From the NCBI RefSeq assembly GCF_016587355.1, contig NZ_BNJF01000004.1:744001-808000 (forward strand): 64,000 bases of DNA, in the 5' to 3' direction. This document shows, piece after piece, positions 45,399 to 55,119 of the stretch; position 1 is the first letter of the stretch, and every line of letters starts with the position of its first letter. This DNA is from Ktedonospora formicarum (GTDB lineage: Bacteria; Chloroflexota; Ktedonobacteria; Ktedonobacterales; Ktedonobacteraceae). The position numbers were made by a program, and so were the translations under genes. Under the pieces are notes generated by a model, which saw only the letters and a program-made list of their open reading frames with translations, was not told where the DNA came from and searched no databases.

Positions 45399-46166
45399 AT
45401 GGAATTAGAACGATCCAGCGAGACATATCAGGAAGAGATTGTTATCGAAGCTCTCGATGTTCACAAGCACTACGATACTGGCAAGGTAACGGTAAAGGCC
45501 CTGCAGGGGGTGACGCTGCGCATTCATCGCAAGGAAGTTGTCGCCATTATGGGTCCCAGTGGCTGCGGCAAGACCACATTACTCAATTGCCTGAGCGGAT
45601 TGGACCAGGTGACGAGCGGGACGGTCAAAATTGAGAACCAGGATATTCGCCGCCTCTCTGATCGCCAACTCACACTCTTCCGCGCCCGTGAGATGGGATT
45701 TGTGTTTCAGACCTATAACTTATTGCCAGTACTTACTGGATTGGAGAATGTGGAGTTGCCGCTGCTGGTGGGCGGCGTGTCATCCAGGGAGGCGCGCAGA
45801 CGTGCGCTGGCCGGAATTGAGCGGGTTGGCTTGCGCGATTGGGCAAGTCATCGTCCGGCGGAGATGAGTGGCGGGCAGCGCCAGCGTTTTGCGATTGCGC
45901 GAGCACTGGCAACAACGCCTTCAATTGTGTGGGCCGATGAGCCGACAGGCGCGCTTGATAGCACGACCAGTCAGGAAATCATTGATTTGATGCTCACCCT
46001 CAATCGGGAACTGGGCCTGACCTTTGTCTGGGTCACGCACGCGCTCGATATCGCCCGCCAGGCCAGCCGCATGATCACGATGGCCGATGGCCTGATTAAA
46101 GAAGATGTTCCCCTTGAGGTGCAAACAAGTATTGACACATTTGAGGAGAAAGGGGCGCAACGATGA
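45399..46166 (+). CDS. ABC transporter ATP-binding protein (MacB/LolD type)
   Basis: This is about 255 residues, start at MELERSSETYQEE (45399); upstream ATGs at 45342 and 45375 are less likely. The Walker A is VAIMGPSGCGKTTLLNCLSG, the Q-loop is FVFQTYNLLPVLTGLENVEL, the ABC signature is EMSGGQRQRFAIARALATTP and Walker B is IVWADEPTGALDSTTS, with the H-loop in VWVTHALDIARQA. The DEPTGALD and NLLPVLT motifs place it in the MacB/LolD/FtsE branch that works with FtsX-like permeases. It overlaps the permease gene by 4 bases. Confidence 0.95.
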   Translation: MELERSSETYQEEIVIEALDVHKHYDTGKVTVKALQGVTLRIHRKEVVAIMGPSGCGKTTLLNCLSGLDQVTSGTVKIENQDIRRLSDRQLTLFRAREMGFVFQTYNLLPVLTGLENVELPLLVGGVSSREARRRALAGIERVGLRDWASHRPAEMSGGQRQRFAIARALATTPSIVWADEPTGALDSTTSQEIIDLMLTLNRELGLTFVWVTHALDIARQASRMITMADGLIKEDVPLEVQTSIDTFEEKGAQR

Positions 46167-48685
46167 ATCTTTCGCTGAATCTTTTTGGTCTCTCCGCGAC
46201 CATACAGGCCCTGCTGCTTGCCGTTCTGGTGGGGGGAAGCTTGCTCATTCTTACGGGCCTGAGTATGAACAACCCGCTGCTCTGGCGAATGGGTATGCGC
46301 AACATCCTGCGTCACCGGGCGCAGACGCTCATCATGCTCACTGGCCTGCTGCTCTCTTCCATTTTTCTCACAGTCTCCTTTGGCTTACCCGATAGCCTCT
46401 CTCACTCAGTAACCGCTGATCGTCTGGAAAAATTGGGTGATGTCAATGAGTCTGTGACCGGCCATTTTACACAAGCAGAGATTGACAGCGCTCTCGGACA
46501 CATTCGGCAGCAAACGGGGGTGCAGGCAACCACGGCGGTCTACCTGAACCCCCTGGCGGCGAATTTTCGTGTACAACGCACTGGTGCTACCCTGACTAAT
46601 CAGTATATTCTGGCGCTCCCGCCTGACTTTGAACAGGTCTACGGTCCTCTGCACAATAGCCAGGGACAGACGGTGGCTAGCGCGAGTCTTCGCTCTGGCG
46701 AAGTGTTGCTCAGCCGTTCAGTGGCAAGGTCTTTGGATGTTAAGCCGGGCGATCACGTCCGGATTACCATACATGAACAGAACGGTACATTAGATGCCAC
46801 AGTGCGAGATATTCTCTCGAACGATCCAACCATAACGGGAGGTGAACTTGGCTTCAATGGGTCCTATCCAGAAATCATCCTGCCTCTGGCGACGATTCAG
46901 CAATTTACCCTGCAATCTACCCATGAATCTCTGCCCCCAAATACCATCTGTATCAAGAATGTGAGTTTGGGGAATAGCCAGGCCATTCTCACCTCCTTAG
47001 AGCAGCTCTTTCATACGCCTACGGATACACACGGAACTACTCCCGTCCCTCTTAATCGTACGACTATTCACGCTCTTAACCCGGGCATGATAGAGAACAC
47101 TGGTTGGAACCCACTGGGGAACAAAGGAGATTTCATAACAACGTCGGCGGGCCGGCAGGTTGACCTGTTGCTCCCGGTCTGTGTGGGCTTGCTCCTGAGT
47201 GCGGGTCTCTTACTCCTGATGTTGTTGTGCCTGTTCCTGGCCGCGGATCGGCGGGTGGAACTGGGCATGGCTCGTGCCATCGGATTGCAACGGCATCATC
47301 TGGTCCAGACCTTGCTAATCGAGTGTTGTGGCTATAGTCTGCTGGCCGTCGTTCCAGGTGTGCTGATCGGCCTGGGCGTCCTGAAACTTGAATTACTGAC
47401 CCTCTCTACGCTTCCCTCCCTGAGCTTTACCTCCAGCGCGGGGATTCCGCTTCAACTCTGGATAAACTGGCAAAGCGTGCTGAGCGTGCTGTGTATCGGT
47501 GTGCTCACAACGCTCATCGTCACCTGGTTGACCGGTACCTGGATCAGTCACAGTAACATTGTCACCACAATCCGCAATCTGGACGATCTTCACGGCCGGA
47601 CGCACCTCAAAGACCTGCTGAGTGAACTGAGAACCGCGCCCACGCTGGCACGGCGTGGTACCGCGAGCCTGCGTTTGCTCCAGTCGTTCTTTGTGCGTGG
47701 TCCACTCTGTCTGCTGATGGGCTACCTGTTGCTACAACTGGGGCAGAGTCCGGTTGCAGGCTGGCTGGCGCCACTGGGCATGGCCGTGCTAATTGGTGGC
47801 GCAGGCCTGCTCCTGACCTGGTTGTGCACAATCCTTCGCTTTCCAGCATCCATGGGCCGCTGGCTTGGCGGGACACTGATCGGCCTGGGCTGGCTGGTGT
47901 ATGGTCTTCAGACCGGGGCAGGGACGCTTCTCTTCGTTTTTACCACTATCCCACCAACAGATGCTCATCGTGAGCTTGAGAACGTCACGCTTAGTCTCCT
48001 GTTCAGTCTGCTCCTGCCGCTAATTGGCCTGGTGGTGCTGGTGCTGATGAACAGTGACGGCCTGGCAACCGCGCTGCACATGATCATTCGCCAAGTGCGG
48101 GGCCTGGCACCGATCAGCCGCATCAGTTTCTCCTATCCGCTGACCTTTCGCTTCCGTACCGGGGTCGCCGTCTCCCTGCTCAGCCTCGTGCAGTTTCTGG
48201 TCATGCTCATCATGACCACCAATCTCGGTATTGGGCAGCAGGTGACCAACACATCCTCCGGATCATCCGTTATCGCTGCACAAAATGCCTACACGACAAA
48301 CATTACACGATTTTTCGTCGCGTACCTGATCATCGGGATCTTCTTTAGCGCGGTTTCGATTGGCGTCATCGCCTTTCGCGCCGTGGCCGAGCGACGGCAG
48401 CAGATCGGCATGCTGCGCGCCCTGGGCTTCTCACGCGCATTGGTGCGGCGTTCGTTCTTGCTGGAGGCGAGTTTTATTGTGACATTGAGTCTGCTCATCG
48501 GCACGACCCTGGCCTGGTGGCTGGTCTCGCAGATTGCTCACGCCACCTTAAAAGATTTCGCGATCCCGGTGCTTCCCACGCTTGGCCTCTTGCTTGGCTG
48601 CTATCTGGTAGCGTTCGTGTGTTCGTTTATCCCAGCTCAGCAAGCTTCAGGCATCTTGCCCGCCGAAGCGCTGCGTTACGAATAG
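46163..48685 (+). CDS. FtsX-like ABC permease
   Basis: This is an 840-residue permease with an N-terminal helix pair (LLLAVLVGGSLLILTGLS; AQTLIMLTGLLLSSIFLTVS) and a large extracytoplasmic MacB-like region (about 90-330). The first FtsX domain starts at VDLLLPVCVGLLLSAGLLLL, further helices lie in the middle, and the second FtsX domain ends the protein (GIFFSAVSIGVIAFRAVAER, QIGMLRALGFSRALVRRSFL). It uses the upstream ATPase for mechanotransmission or extraction from the membrane, not classic solute import. A hairpin terminator follows at 48691-48738. Confidence 0.93.
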   Translation: MNLSLNLFGLSATIQALLLAVLVGGSLLILTGLSMNNPLLWRMGMRNILRHRAQTLIMLTGLLLSSIFLTVSFGLPDSLSHSVTADRLEKLGDVNESVTGHFTQAEIDSALGHIRQQTGVQATTAVYLNPLAANFRVQRTGATLTNQYILALPPDFEQVYGPLHNSQGQTVASASLRSGEVLLSRSVARSLDVKPGDHVRITIHEQNGTLDATVRDILSNDPTITGGELGFNGSYPEIILPLATIQQFTLQSTHESLPPNTICIKNVSLGNSQAILTSLEQLFHTPTDTHGTTPVPLNRTTIHALNPGMIENTGWNPLGNKGDFITTSAGRQVDLLLPVCVGLLLSAGLLLLMLLCLFLAADRRVELGMARAIGLQRHHLVQTLLIECCGYSLLAVVPGVLIGLGVLKLELLTLSTLPSLSFTSSAGIPLQLWINWQSVLSVLCIGVLTTLIVTWLTGTWISHSNIVTTIRNLDDLHGRTHLKDLLSELRTAPTLARRGTASLRLLQSFFVRGPLCLLMGYLLLQLGQSPVAGWLAPLGMAVLIGGAGLLLTWLCTILRFPASMGRWLGGTLIGLGWLVYGLQTGAGTLLFVFTTIPPTDAHRELENVTLSLLFSLLLPLIGLVVLVLMNSDGLATALHMIIRQVRGLAPISRISFSYPLTFRFRTGVAVSLLSLVQFLVMLIMTTNLGIGQQVTNTSSGSSVIAAQNAYTTNITRFFVAYLIIGIFFSAVSIGVIAFRAVAERRQQIGMLRALGFSRALVRRSFLLEASFIVTLSLLIGTTLAWWLVSQIAHATLKDFAIPVLPTLGLLLGCYLVAFVCSFIPAQQASGILPAEALRYE

Positions 48686-48690
48686 CAACC

Positions 48691-48738
48691 TCCTTCCGCA
48701 TAGCGGCACGTCCTTGTGATGATCGCTATGCGGAAGGA
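48691..48738 (+). terminator. Hairpin after the FtsX-like gene
   Basis: TCCTTCCGCATAGCG and CGCTATGCGGAAGGA (15 bp) enclose an 18-base loop, five bases past the stop. The next gene starts 42 bases further on, so readthrough may be partial. Confidence 0.7.
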
Positions 48739-48780
48739 ACCTTGGAAGCCCTTTGACAACGTAAGAAAAGGAGAAAAATA

Positions 48781-49392
48781 ATGCTCAACAAGGGCGAACA
48801 ACCAATAGAACTACTCCAGCAAAAGCCGCCACGACGGCAGCAGAAATTGAGCTTTGCACCTTTCCTGCTGTTGATAGGAGGAACTGTTATTCTGGGTGCT
48901 CTTCTCGTAGGTGCCTGGCAGGTGTACACCACGAACAACAATGTCTCTTCGAACACAGAAAGGCAATCAACAGGAGGTAAAGGGAACTCTGCCCAGGACC
49001 CTGCTTCCTGGGATAGCTACCCACAGGTGTACTGGCAAACTCTGAGAACAGAGGTTGCTCAGGGATTGCATATGAGTGAGCAGCAAATACAGAGCAATTT
49101 TCAATCGACGTTTCATACAAACAGCAGTTCGAACAAGCAAGACATAACCGCAGCCGAGGTCGCACAATGGTTAAGCAATCTTGCCAATGCACACGGCGTT
49201 TCACAAAAGCAGCTTCATACGCTAGAAGTGACTGCGGTACAAAAAGCCCATACGGTACTGGTAAACCAGCATGTTTTGACACAGCAACAAGCGAACGAAA
49301 ATATGCGAAGACTAAATAATCAGGATGACTTGAATATGCATATTTTTAATGCATTTGCTGATGGAGGCAACAATAATGAGCGCAGTAAGTGA
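48781..49392 (+). CDS. Single-pass membrane protein of unknown function
   Basis: This 203-residue protein follows AAGGAG. A short basic cytoplasmic end (QQKPPRRQQKL) precedes one helix (FAPFLLLIGGTVILGALLVG, about 25-47). The outer part is Ser/Asn/Gln-rich and then helical, with WDSYPQVYWQTLRTEVAQGL and DITAAEVAQWLSNLANAHGV. Its C-terminal coding end overlaps the start of the S41 protease gene by 17 bases, so the two are translationally coupled. This suggests a partner or substrate of the protease (inference). No family recognised. Confidence 0.75.
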   Translation: MLNKGEQPIELLQQKPPRRQQKLSFAPFLLLIGGTVILGALLVGAWQVYTTNNNVSSNTERQSTGGKGNSAQDPASWDSYPQVYWQTLRTEVAQGLHMSEQQIQSNFQSTFHTNSSSNKQDITAAEVAQWLSNLANAHGVSQKQLHTLEVTAVQKAHTVLVNQHVLTQQQANENMRRLNNQDDLNMHIFNAFADGGNNNERSK

Positions 49393-50841
49393 GAAGCCGA
49401 CTTCAAAGGGAGAGACACCAGTCTCTCTCCCTAACAGGCAGTGGTGGCGCAACGATGGTGCCACCCTGGTACGCCTGCTGATCGTGGTAGGACTTATCGC
49501 AGGAAGCTTCTGGTATCTCGCGTCGCGAGCAGCGTCTCCCACTGTGACAGGAACGTCATCGTGCGATGCTCGACCGCGATCGTTCGAGCCAGGAGCAACG
49601 CCAGCTGCCAGTAGCATCCATACCATAAAACAGGCATACAACTGTATTCTTGATACCTACCCAACAGCGCTCGACCATCGTAAACTGCTCCAGCACGCTA
49701 TGAGCGGCATGGTCAACTACCTGGTTCAACAACATCAGGATCAGCGGAGCGCCGTCTTGCCTGCGCTGGCCGGTGATCGTCAGCAGGACTGGCAGGCATT
49801 TGAACAAACATACGCGACAATGACAACTCATCATTCGTTGAACCAGCAAAAACTGGTTGCGGCGGCGATTACCGAGATGGTGGACGGCTTGCATGACAAT
49901 CATGCCCATTACCTTCCCGCTTTGCCGGAAGACTCCCAACCTGGCCCCCAGGTCGGACTGGGCATTCGCCTCTCAATCTACCACGATCAGTTCGCGGACG
50001 CCCTGCCTCCGCTCTATATTCAGAGTATTGATCCCGGCAGCCCGGCGGAGCAGGCGGGCTTGCGGCCTGGTGACACCATCGTCACGGTCAATGGACTTCC
50101 CCCTTTTCTCAATCAAAAGCCAGTGCCGGAGGTAATGAACCAGATCTTCTCCTTGGCGCCCGTACAGCTACAGGTGCAGCATCCAGGCTCTGATGAGATC
50201 ATAAGCGTGCATCTCGTTCCTGCCTCGTATCCAGAAATTCCCTTTGTCTCTACACGCATGTTGCCGGGGAACATCCTTTACATACGACTGACGGCATTTC
50301 AAAGAGGCGCAGCTGATCAAATACGCAGTGCCGTGCAGCAGGCAGGGGGGACGCAACTCAAGGGCCTGGTTCTCGATCTGCGCGGGAATGGAGGGGGGAA
50401 GTAGAGGAGCAGAGGCGCATTATCAGTCTGTTTGTCCACAACCAGGTCATTACTTCCTTTGTTGACAAACAGGGGCAGCGCACAGATCAGAGAACGGATG
50501 AGAGCTTGCCGCTGCTGCACGTCCAATTGGTTGCACTGATTGATCAAGGCTGTGCGTCTGCCTGTGACGCGACTGCGATGGATATTCGTGATCTCCACCT
50601 GGGGCGCCTGATCGGCGAAAGGACGGCGGGAGCAGTCTCTGGACCATCCAGTCCATTCTTTCTCGACGATGGGAGCGCCGTGATTGTACCTGTTACATTT
50701 ATGCAAGGGCCTGCTGGAGAGATCGTGGATGGCATTGGCGTGCCACCTGACGATGAGGTGCATTCCACACAGGCAGACCTGGCTGCGGGCCGTGATGCCG
50801 TCCTTGAGAAAGCATTGGAGGCTTTCTCAAGGACAGCTTAA
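49376..50841 (+). CDS. Membrane-anchored PDZ-S41 protease, one-base frameshift
   Basis: The start MSAVSEKPTSKG has GGAGG upstream. After a cytoplasmic tail and one helix (LVRLLIVVGLIAGSFWYLAS) there is a helical region, then a PDZ domain (LYIQSIDPGSPAEQAGLRPG, about 215-235) and the S41 core. The sequence breaks after LVLDLRGNGGG at a G6 run (50393-50398). Adding one G continues it as EVEEQRRIISLFVHN through LIDQGCASACDATAMDI, which contains the likely Ser nucleophile, to GERTAGAVSGPS and DGIGVPPDDEV, the usual CtpA-type ending. About 488 residues when repaired. It is the last gene of the ABC/membrane-protein group. Confidence 0.85.
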
Positions 50842-50878
50842 TTGGTGCATCCGGGAAGAAAGGCGGATGGTTGGTTGA

Positions 50879-50900
50879 GCAGCAAGCGGCCGCTTGCTGC
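50879..50900. repeat. Perfect 22-base palindrome
   Basis: GCAGCAAGCGG followed by CCGCTTGCTGC, 37 bases after the protease stop. It may be a binding site or part of the terminator region. Confidence 0.6.
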
Positions 50901-50915
50901 CAGTAGCTACCGCTT

Positions 50916-50976
50916 CATCAAAACCTCCGCTTCTTTCCTTCCAGACATGGGAAGGAAAGAAGCGGAGGTTTTGATG
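50916..50976 (+). terminator. 27-bp perfect hairpin after the S41 protease
   Basis: The arms CATCAAAACCTCCGCTTCTT(TCCTTCC) and its exact complement enclose a 7-base loop. This is a probable terminator for the ABC/protease operon. The remaining gap to 51270 holds no gene. Confidence 0.65.
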
Positions 50977-51270
50977 ACTAACCCCTGGTTACAGGGTAAA
51001 ACATTCATGCTTCCCTGCACTTCATGCCGAAGCATCAGCCCTCCAACCTGCACCTGGTGCTCTCCACGCACACTGGTCCAGTCCCTCAACTGCGGGCGCG
51101 AAGCCTGACAAATGCTTCTACTACAGCCTACTTGGTTATCTTGTGCTACTCTTCCCTCCAAACCCCTTAAAGATCAGGTAATGTATGTTACACTTGAGCA
51201 TATTCTGTTTACCATCTCTAATTGAACAACTATATGCTTAAGGTATGATCTGTTCAAGAAAGGATTCGCC

Positions 51271-52584
51271 ATGGAAGAAGAGTCTCCAGGCCTTGCCAAA
51301 GATACACAGAGAGTTGAGGGATTACTAGATCAATTGGGCGCACGTTATGATCAGCTTGTTTTAAAGGCAGAAGGCGATGAAGCGTCCTCGTCTCCAAATT
51401 CCGTGGATGATTCCCCTCCGCTACCTGGTAGCTGGCTAAACAGCCTCAAACAATCGGATCAAAACTCTGTTTCGCCTGAGACTTCTCGTATTTCCTCCCA
51501 GGCGTTACAAGAGTCAGGAAAAGAAACTTCTCACTCTGGAATAAGTCTGACTCAGTCGATGGCTTTCCCTCAAATTCCGGGCGCATGGGCGACCAACCAT
51601 ATCTCTCAATCTGGCAGCCTGAGCACTCCTCTATTGTCCTCGAAGACAAAGGAGCTGGATGCAGATGTTCTCTTGCTTATGCCAGATGACTCCACGTCTG
51701 ATACTCAAGCCAAAACCGATCCCTTTTCCTGGGACGGGGTATCAACACCACCACTGACACCTATTCCTTTGACACCCATTCCTTTGAAACTACTACAGAA
51801 GAGCGCATCAAACAACAAGAGGAGACGCTTTTCAATCGCGGCTATTATCTGTCTGGTCGTGCTTGGTGCTGCGGGCGCTTCCTGGTTGCTGCTGCAACAG
51901 GTATCGCAAACACCAGATCAGATTGTTCAGGAGATGCAACAGAGGGGTGCCGCGAGTACCACGCCTATAAGCACGCCTGGGAAACAGCTTCCTCCAAATC
52001 AAACGGCGGTCTCGTCACCTCATTCCCTAACGCCGTCATCACACAAGGCGACGCCGACTCCTCCGCTTGCAGGTTCTACGCCGACGGTGGTACCAACGCA
52101 GGTCCCGACGCAGGCTACGAATCCTTCAACCACTCAGACGACATTTATCTCTTTTGAAGATGGCGGGCTGGATGGCTGGACTCATACCAATGGAGGTGGT
52201 ACTACAAGCATCAAGAATCTCGCCACAAGCAGCGCAGTGGACGGGAGCCATGTATTGATGGTAACCTATGGTCCCGACAATGCTGATAACTACCCTGCTG
52301 TGGGTACGAGTAATCTTCCCGCGTCTCTCAACGTGGGGCAGACGATACACGCTTCCGTTCTCAAGACGCAGGGATCAGATGTGGAGGTTGGTATTTATCT
52401 CATAGACCAGACGGGTCAATGGTTTCTTCCAGAGAGCGCTTATATCCAGGTCAACAATAGTCAGACATGGTATAACGTCACTCTAACCGTTCCTTCATCC
52501 CTAAAAGGCCCTATTACCCAGCTTGGCATCTCGCTCTATGGTCACGATGCCGTGATCTACATCGATAATTTTAGCTGGCAGTAA
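51271..52584 (+). CDS. Membrane-anchored protein with C-terminal carbohydrate-binding-like domain
   Basis: This 437-residue protein starts with an acidic, helical cytoplasmic part (VEGLLDQLGARYDQLVLKAE) and a Ser-rich linker containing a short tandem repeat (LTPIPLTPIPL). A basic stop-transfer patch KRRRF and one helix (SIAAIICLVVLGAAGASWLL, about 190-210) follow. A Pro/Thr/Ser-rich stalk leads to a beta-sandwich (about 290-437): FISFEDGGLDGWTHTNGGGT ... AVYIDNF-like ending VIYIDNFSWQ. The last domain resembles CBM4/9/22-type modules, often found on glycosidases, but no catalytic domain is attached. It may anchor or sense wall polysaccharide. Monocistronic. Confidence 0.75.
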   Translation: MEEESPGLAKDTQRVEGLLDQLGARYDQLVLKAEGDEASSSPNSVDDSPPLPGSWLNSLKQSDQNSVSPETSRISSQALQESGKETSHSGISLTQSMAFPQIPGAWATNHISQSGSLSTPLLSSKTKELDADVLLLMPDDSTSDTQAKTDPFSWDGVSTPPLTPIPLTPIPLKLLQKSASNNKRRRFSIAAIICLVVLGAAGASWLLLQQVSQTPDQIVQEMQQRGAASTTPISTPGKQLPPNQTAVSSPHSLTPSSHKATPTPPLAGSTPTVVPTQVPTQATNPSTTQTTFISFEDGGLDGWTHTNGGGTTSIKNLATSSAVDGSHVLMVTYGPDNADNYPAVGTSNLPASLNVGQTIHASVLKTQGSDVEVGIYLIDQTGQWFLPESAYIQVNNSQTWYNVTLTVPSSLKGPITQLGISLYGHDAVIYIDNFSWQ

Positions 52585-52658
52585 CCTATATATGAAACAT
52601 TCTATCTAATATTTAGTGACCATGTAGTGGAAGTGGCTCTGGATCGCTTCAATATTTA

Positions 52659-52692
52659 GAGGGAGCGTCCGCCTCAAAACGGACGCTCCCTC
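52659..52692 (+). terminator. 13-bp hairpin terminator
   Basis: GAGGGAGCGTCCG and CGGACGCTCCCTC pair around an 8-base loop, 75 bases after the membrane-protein stop. No long T-run. Confidence 0.6.
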
Positions 52693-52759
52693 CAGAGGAA
52701 GACTCGGCTCGCTACGCGGACTTGTTTGGAGTAACATAAGTCATCTCAAATCTGAAACG

Positions 52760-53055
52760 CCATGCGTCACAGACGCACCACTCTTGATGAGGTTTACGCA
52801 ACCTCAGAAGATACCATTGGGGAACCTCGAAGTCAAACTGACAAGCGAGATCGGGGCTAAGGTGACAAAGACGTGGATCTCGCACTTTGTCACCTTCTTT
52901 CCCACAAGAGGAGCATCCAGACGAACGAGATTGAGTGCGGCTGCTGTCAGAATATGCTGGAGAGCTGTCTTCTTCACCCCAAAAAGCGCGTGCGTCGCCA
53001 CCCCATCGTTCGCACGACTTGAGAGTAAGTGCCTTCATAATATCGAAACACTTCG
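52760..53055 (-). pseudogene. C-terminal scrap of an IS1182-like transposase
   Basis: YEGTYSQVVRTMGWRRTRFL and, after a one-base shift near 52985, VKKTALQHILTAAALNLVRL with DAPLVGKKVT correspond to the conserved end of IS1182-type transposases. A sister fragment is at 58384-58692. An inverted repeat AAGGTGACAAAG...CTTTGTCACCTT (52859-52896) lies inside. The gap 53056-53296 holds nothing clear. Confidence 0.65.
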
Positions 53056-53296
53056 GTCTTTTGACATGCACGAAATGCCACAGGGGAAATGGATTCTACC
53101 AATGCATAAACATACACAAGACGAGATATTATATAAATCCCGCCAAAAATCAGTTGAGCAAGACTAAGAGAAACAAGGATGAGACAACGCAAGAGGAGAA
53201 CTTTAGATATATGCATATGATTGCGGAAATGGAAGCTCCCCTGAGGAAGCCCCTCCCTTCCTCGCAGGAGCTTCCTGAGAGAGCAGCCGCTACGGA

Positions 53297-54995
53297 TTAG
53301 GAAAGGGTGATACCTGCTTCTGCATGCCCGACCACGATGTCAGTGCCCGTTTGAGGCCCTGTGGTGATCCGAAGATGCAGCGCGTTGACCACGATCAGGA
53401 GTCGGTTGCCTCCTCGGGTGACTGTCTGCTCATTGAGGGTTACCGTGCCCGATCCATTCGCAAAGGGCATTACCCAATTGGCTGACGGCATAAAGTGGGT
53501 CGGGAATGTCATGCGGTCAATGGTCAACGCCGTGAAGGTCGTTGTCCCCAGAGTCCCCTGGGACTGGACAGGTCGTCGTGAGCCATTGCCGTGATGCCCG
53601 AGGCGGCAATGCCAAAGACATGCAGTTCACCGATCGCGGAGGAGGCACTGGCAAGCGGAGGCGCTGTCGTCAGCGCACCGGAGACCCTATCGATGATGGC
53701 ACTCACACGAAGTCCGTGCTCGGGGAGGTGCACCGAAGGCACCGTCGCCGTGTGCGTGCCTCCCGCCAAGGGAATTGAGACCTCGCCAAAGGGACCTTGC
53801 GGCGGCATGAGACTCTGCACTCCAAAGGCACGGGCATACAGGCGAGCCGCCTTGACGATGGCCCGGCCCTTCCCAGTCGCAGTATGTGCGCCTTCTCTCA
53901 TCTTGACAGTGATGGGAAAGGTGTCGCTTCGGCTGTAGGTGTGGCTCCCACTCACCCTCAGGGTGCCATTAGCATTGGCTATCACGGTTCCGGGGCTTGC
54001 GGCTGTACCATCGCCCCAATCGATCATCACCGTCGTATCATTGGCTCGGCTGGCTCCCGTAATCGTAGCCACAGTCCCATGAAAGGGCACATATTCTGTG
54101 GCATGGATGGTATTCACTTGCACAACTTGTATGGCTGTTGCTGATTTCACGAACGCAAAGCCAATATTAGAAGCAAAGCTTGCTCCTTCGTCTGCCTCGA
54201 CGTACAACCAGTAGGCACCCTCCCCACTATAGGTGTGGGTCCCACTCACCGTCAAGGTGCCGTCATGATTGTCGCTCACGGTACCGGGCGTTGGGGGAGT
54301 GAAATCCCCCAGTCGATGATCACCGTCGTATCGCTGGCGCTACGGGCTCCCGTAATCGTGGCTACGGCTCCATTGAAGGGGACGGTCGCTGTGGCCTGAA
54401 TCGTGTTCGCCTGCACTTCCAGTGGAGGGGGCCCTGGAAGCAGAACTGTGGCCGTGTTAGCAGAAAAGTCAGCAGTGACGATACCATCCAGATCTCCATC
54501 GTAATAGAAATCGCCCACGGCGACAGATTGGGGAAATGCGCCAGTTGCATAGAACTGATACAGCATGAAGGTGCCATCGCCCTTGCCCTGCAACACCGAG
54601 ACCGTGTCGTCAAAAGCGTTAGCCGTGACGATACCCAGGTTGCCATCGTTGGTGAAGTCTCCCACGGCGACAGCGACAGGACCCAGGCCAACGGGAAAGG
54701 TCTTTGGGGCCTGGAAGGTGCCATCCCCATTGCCCTGCAAGACCGTGACTGAGTTGTCGTGATAGTTGGCCGTAACCATATCCAAGTTCCCATCGTTGGT
54801 GAAATCTCCCACGGCGACCGCGATGGGAGATGTGCCAACCGGGTACGATATATAGCCTGGAAACGACGGCTGCGAGTCTGCTCTTCTTATGCTCCTGACG
54901 ACACATACTCCCTGGGGCTGCCCCTCCAGTTCACCTGGTGTTTCTGGCCCCATCTTTTCCCCTGCTGTGAGCTTCTTCATCTCTTCTTGCGACAT
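53297..54995 (-). CDS. FG-GAP/VCBS repeat protein with beta-sandwich repeats, two one-base frameshifts
   Basis: The start MSQEEMKKLTAGEK (ATG at 54993-54995) follows AAAGGAG. The N-half has three FG-GAP repeats (AVAVGDFTNDGNLDMVTANY-type), the C-half has at least two Ig/PKD-like repeats (ATVPFNGAVATITGARSASD; VPFHGTVATITGASRANDTT), followed by a beta-rich region ending VVGHAEAGITLS. As sequenced it breaks at C5 54306-54310 and C4 53555-53558 (plus strand). One added G at each (on the coding strand) gives DWGDFTPPTPGTVSDNHDGT and SSPRGTLGTTTFTALTIDRM without other changes. No signal peptide is visible although such folds are normally extracellular. Confidence 0.8.
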
Positions 54996-55119
54996 GTCCA
55001 CCCCGCTCCTTTTAGCACTGGCTGTTCCCACTCTCTGTGAGTATGGGAAGCCGATTCAAGGTACTGCATACAGATGCACGATGTACGAAGGCCAACGATA
55101 GTGCCATCTCCCAGGCTAC

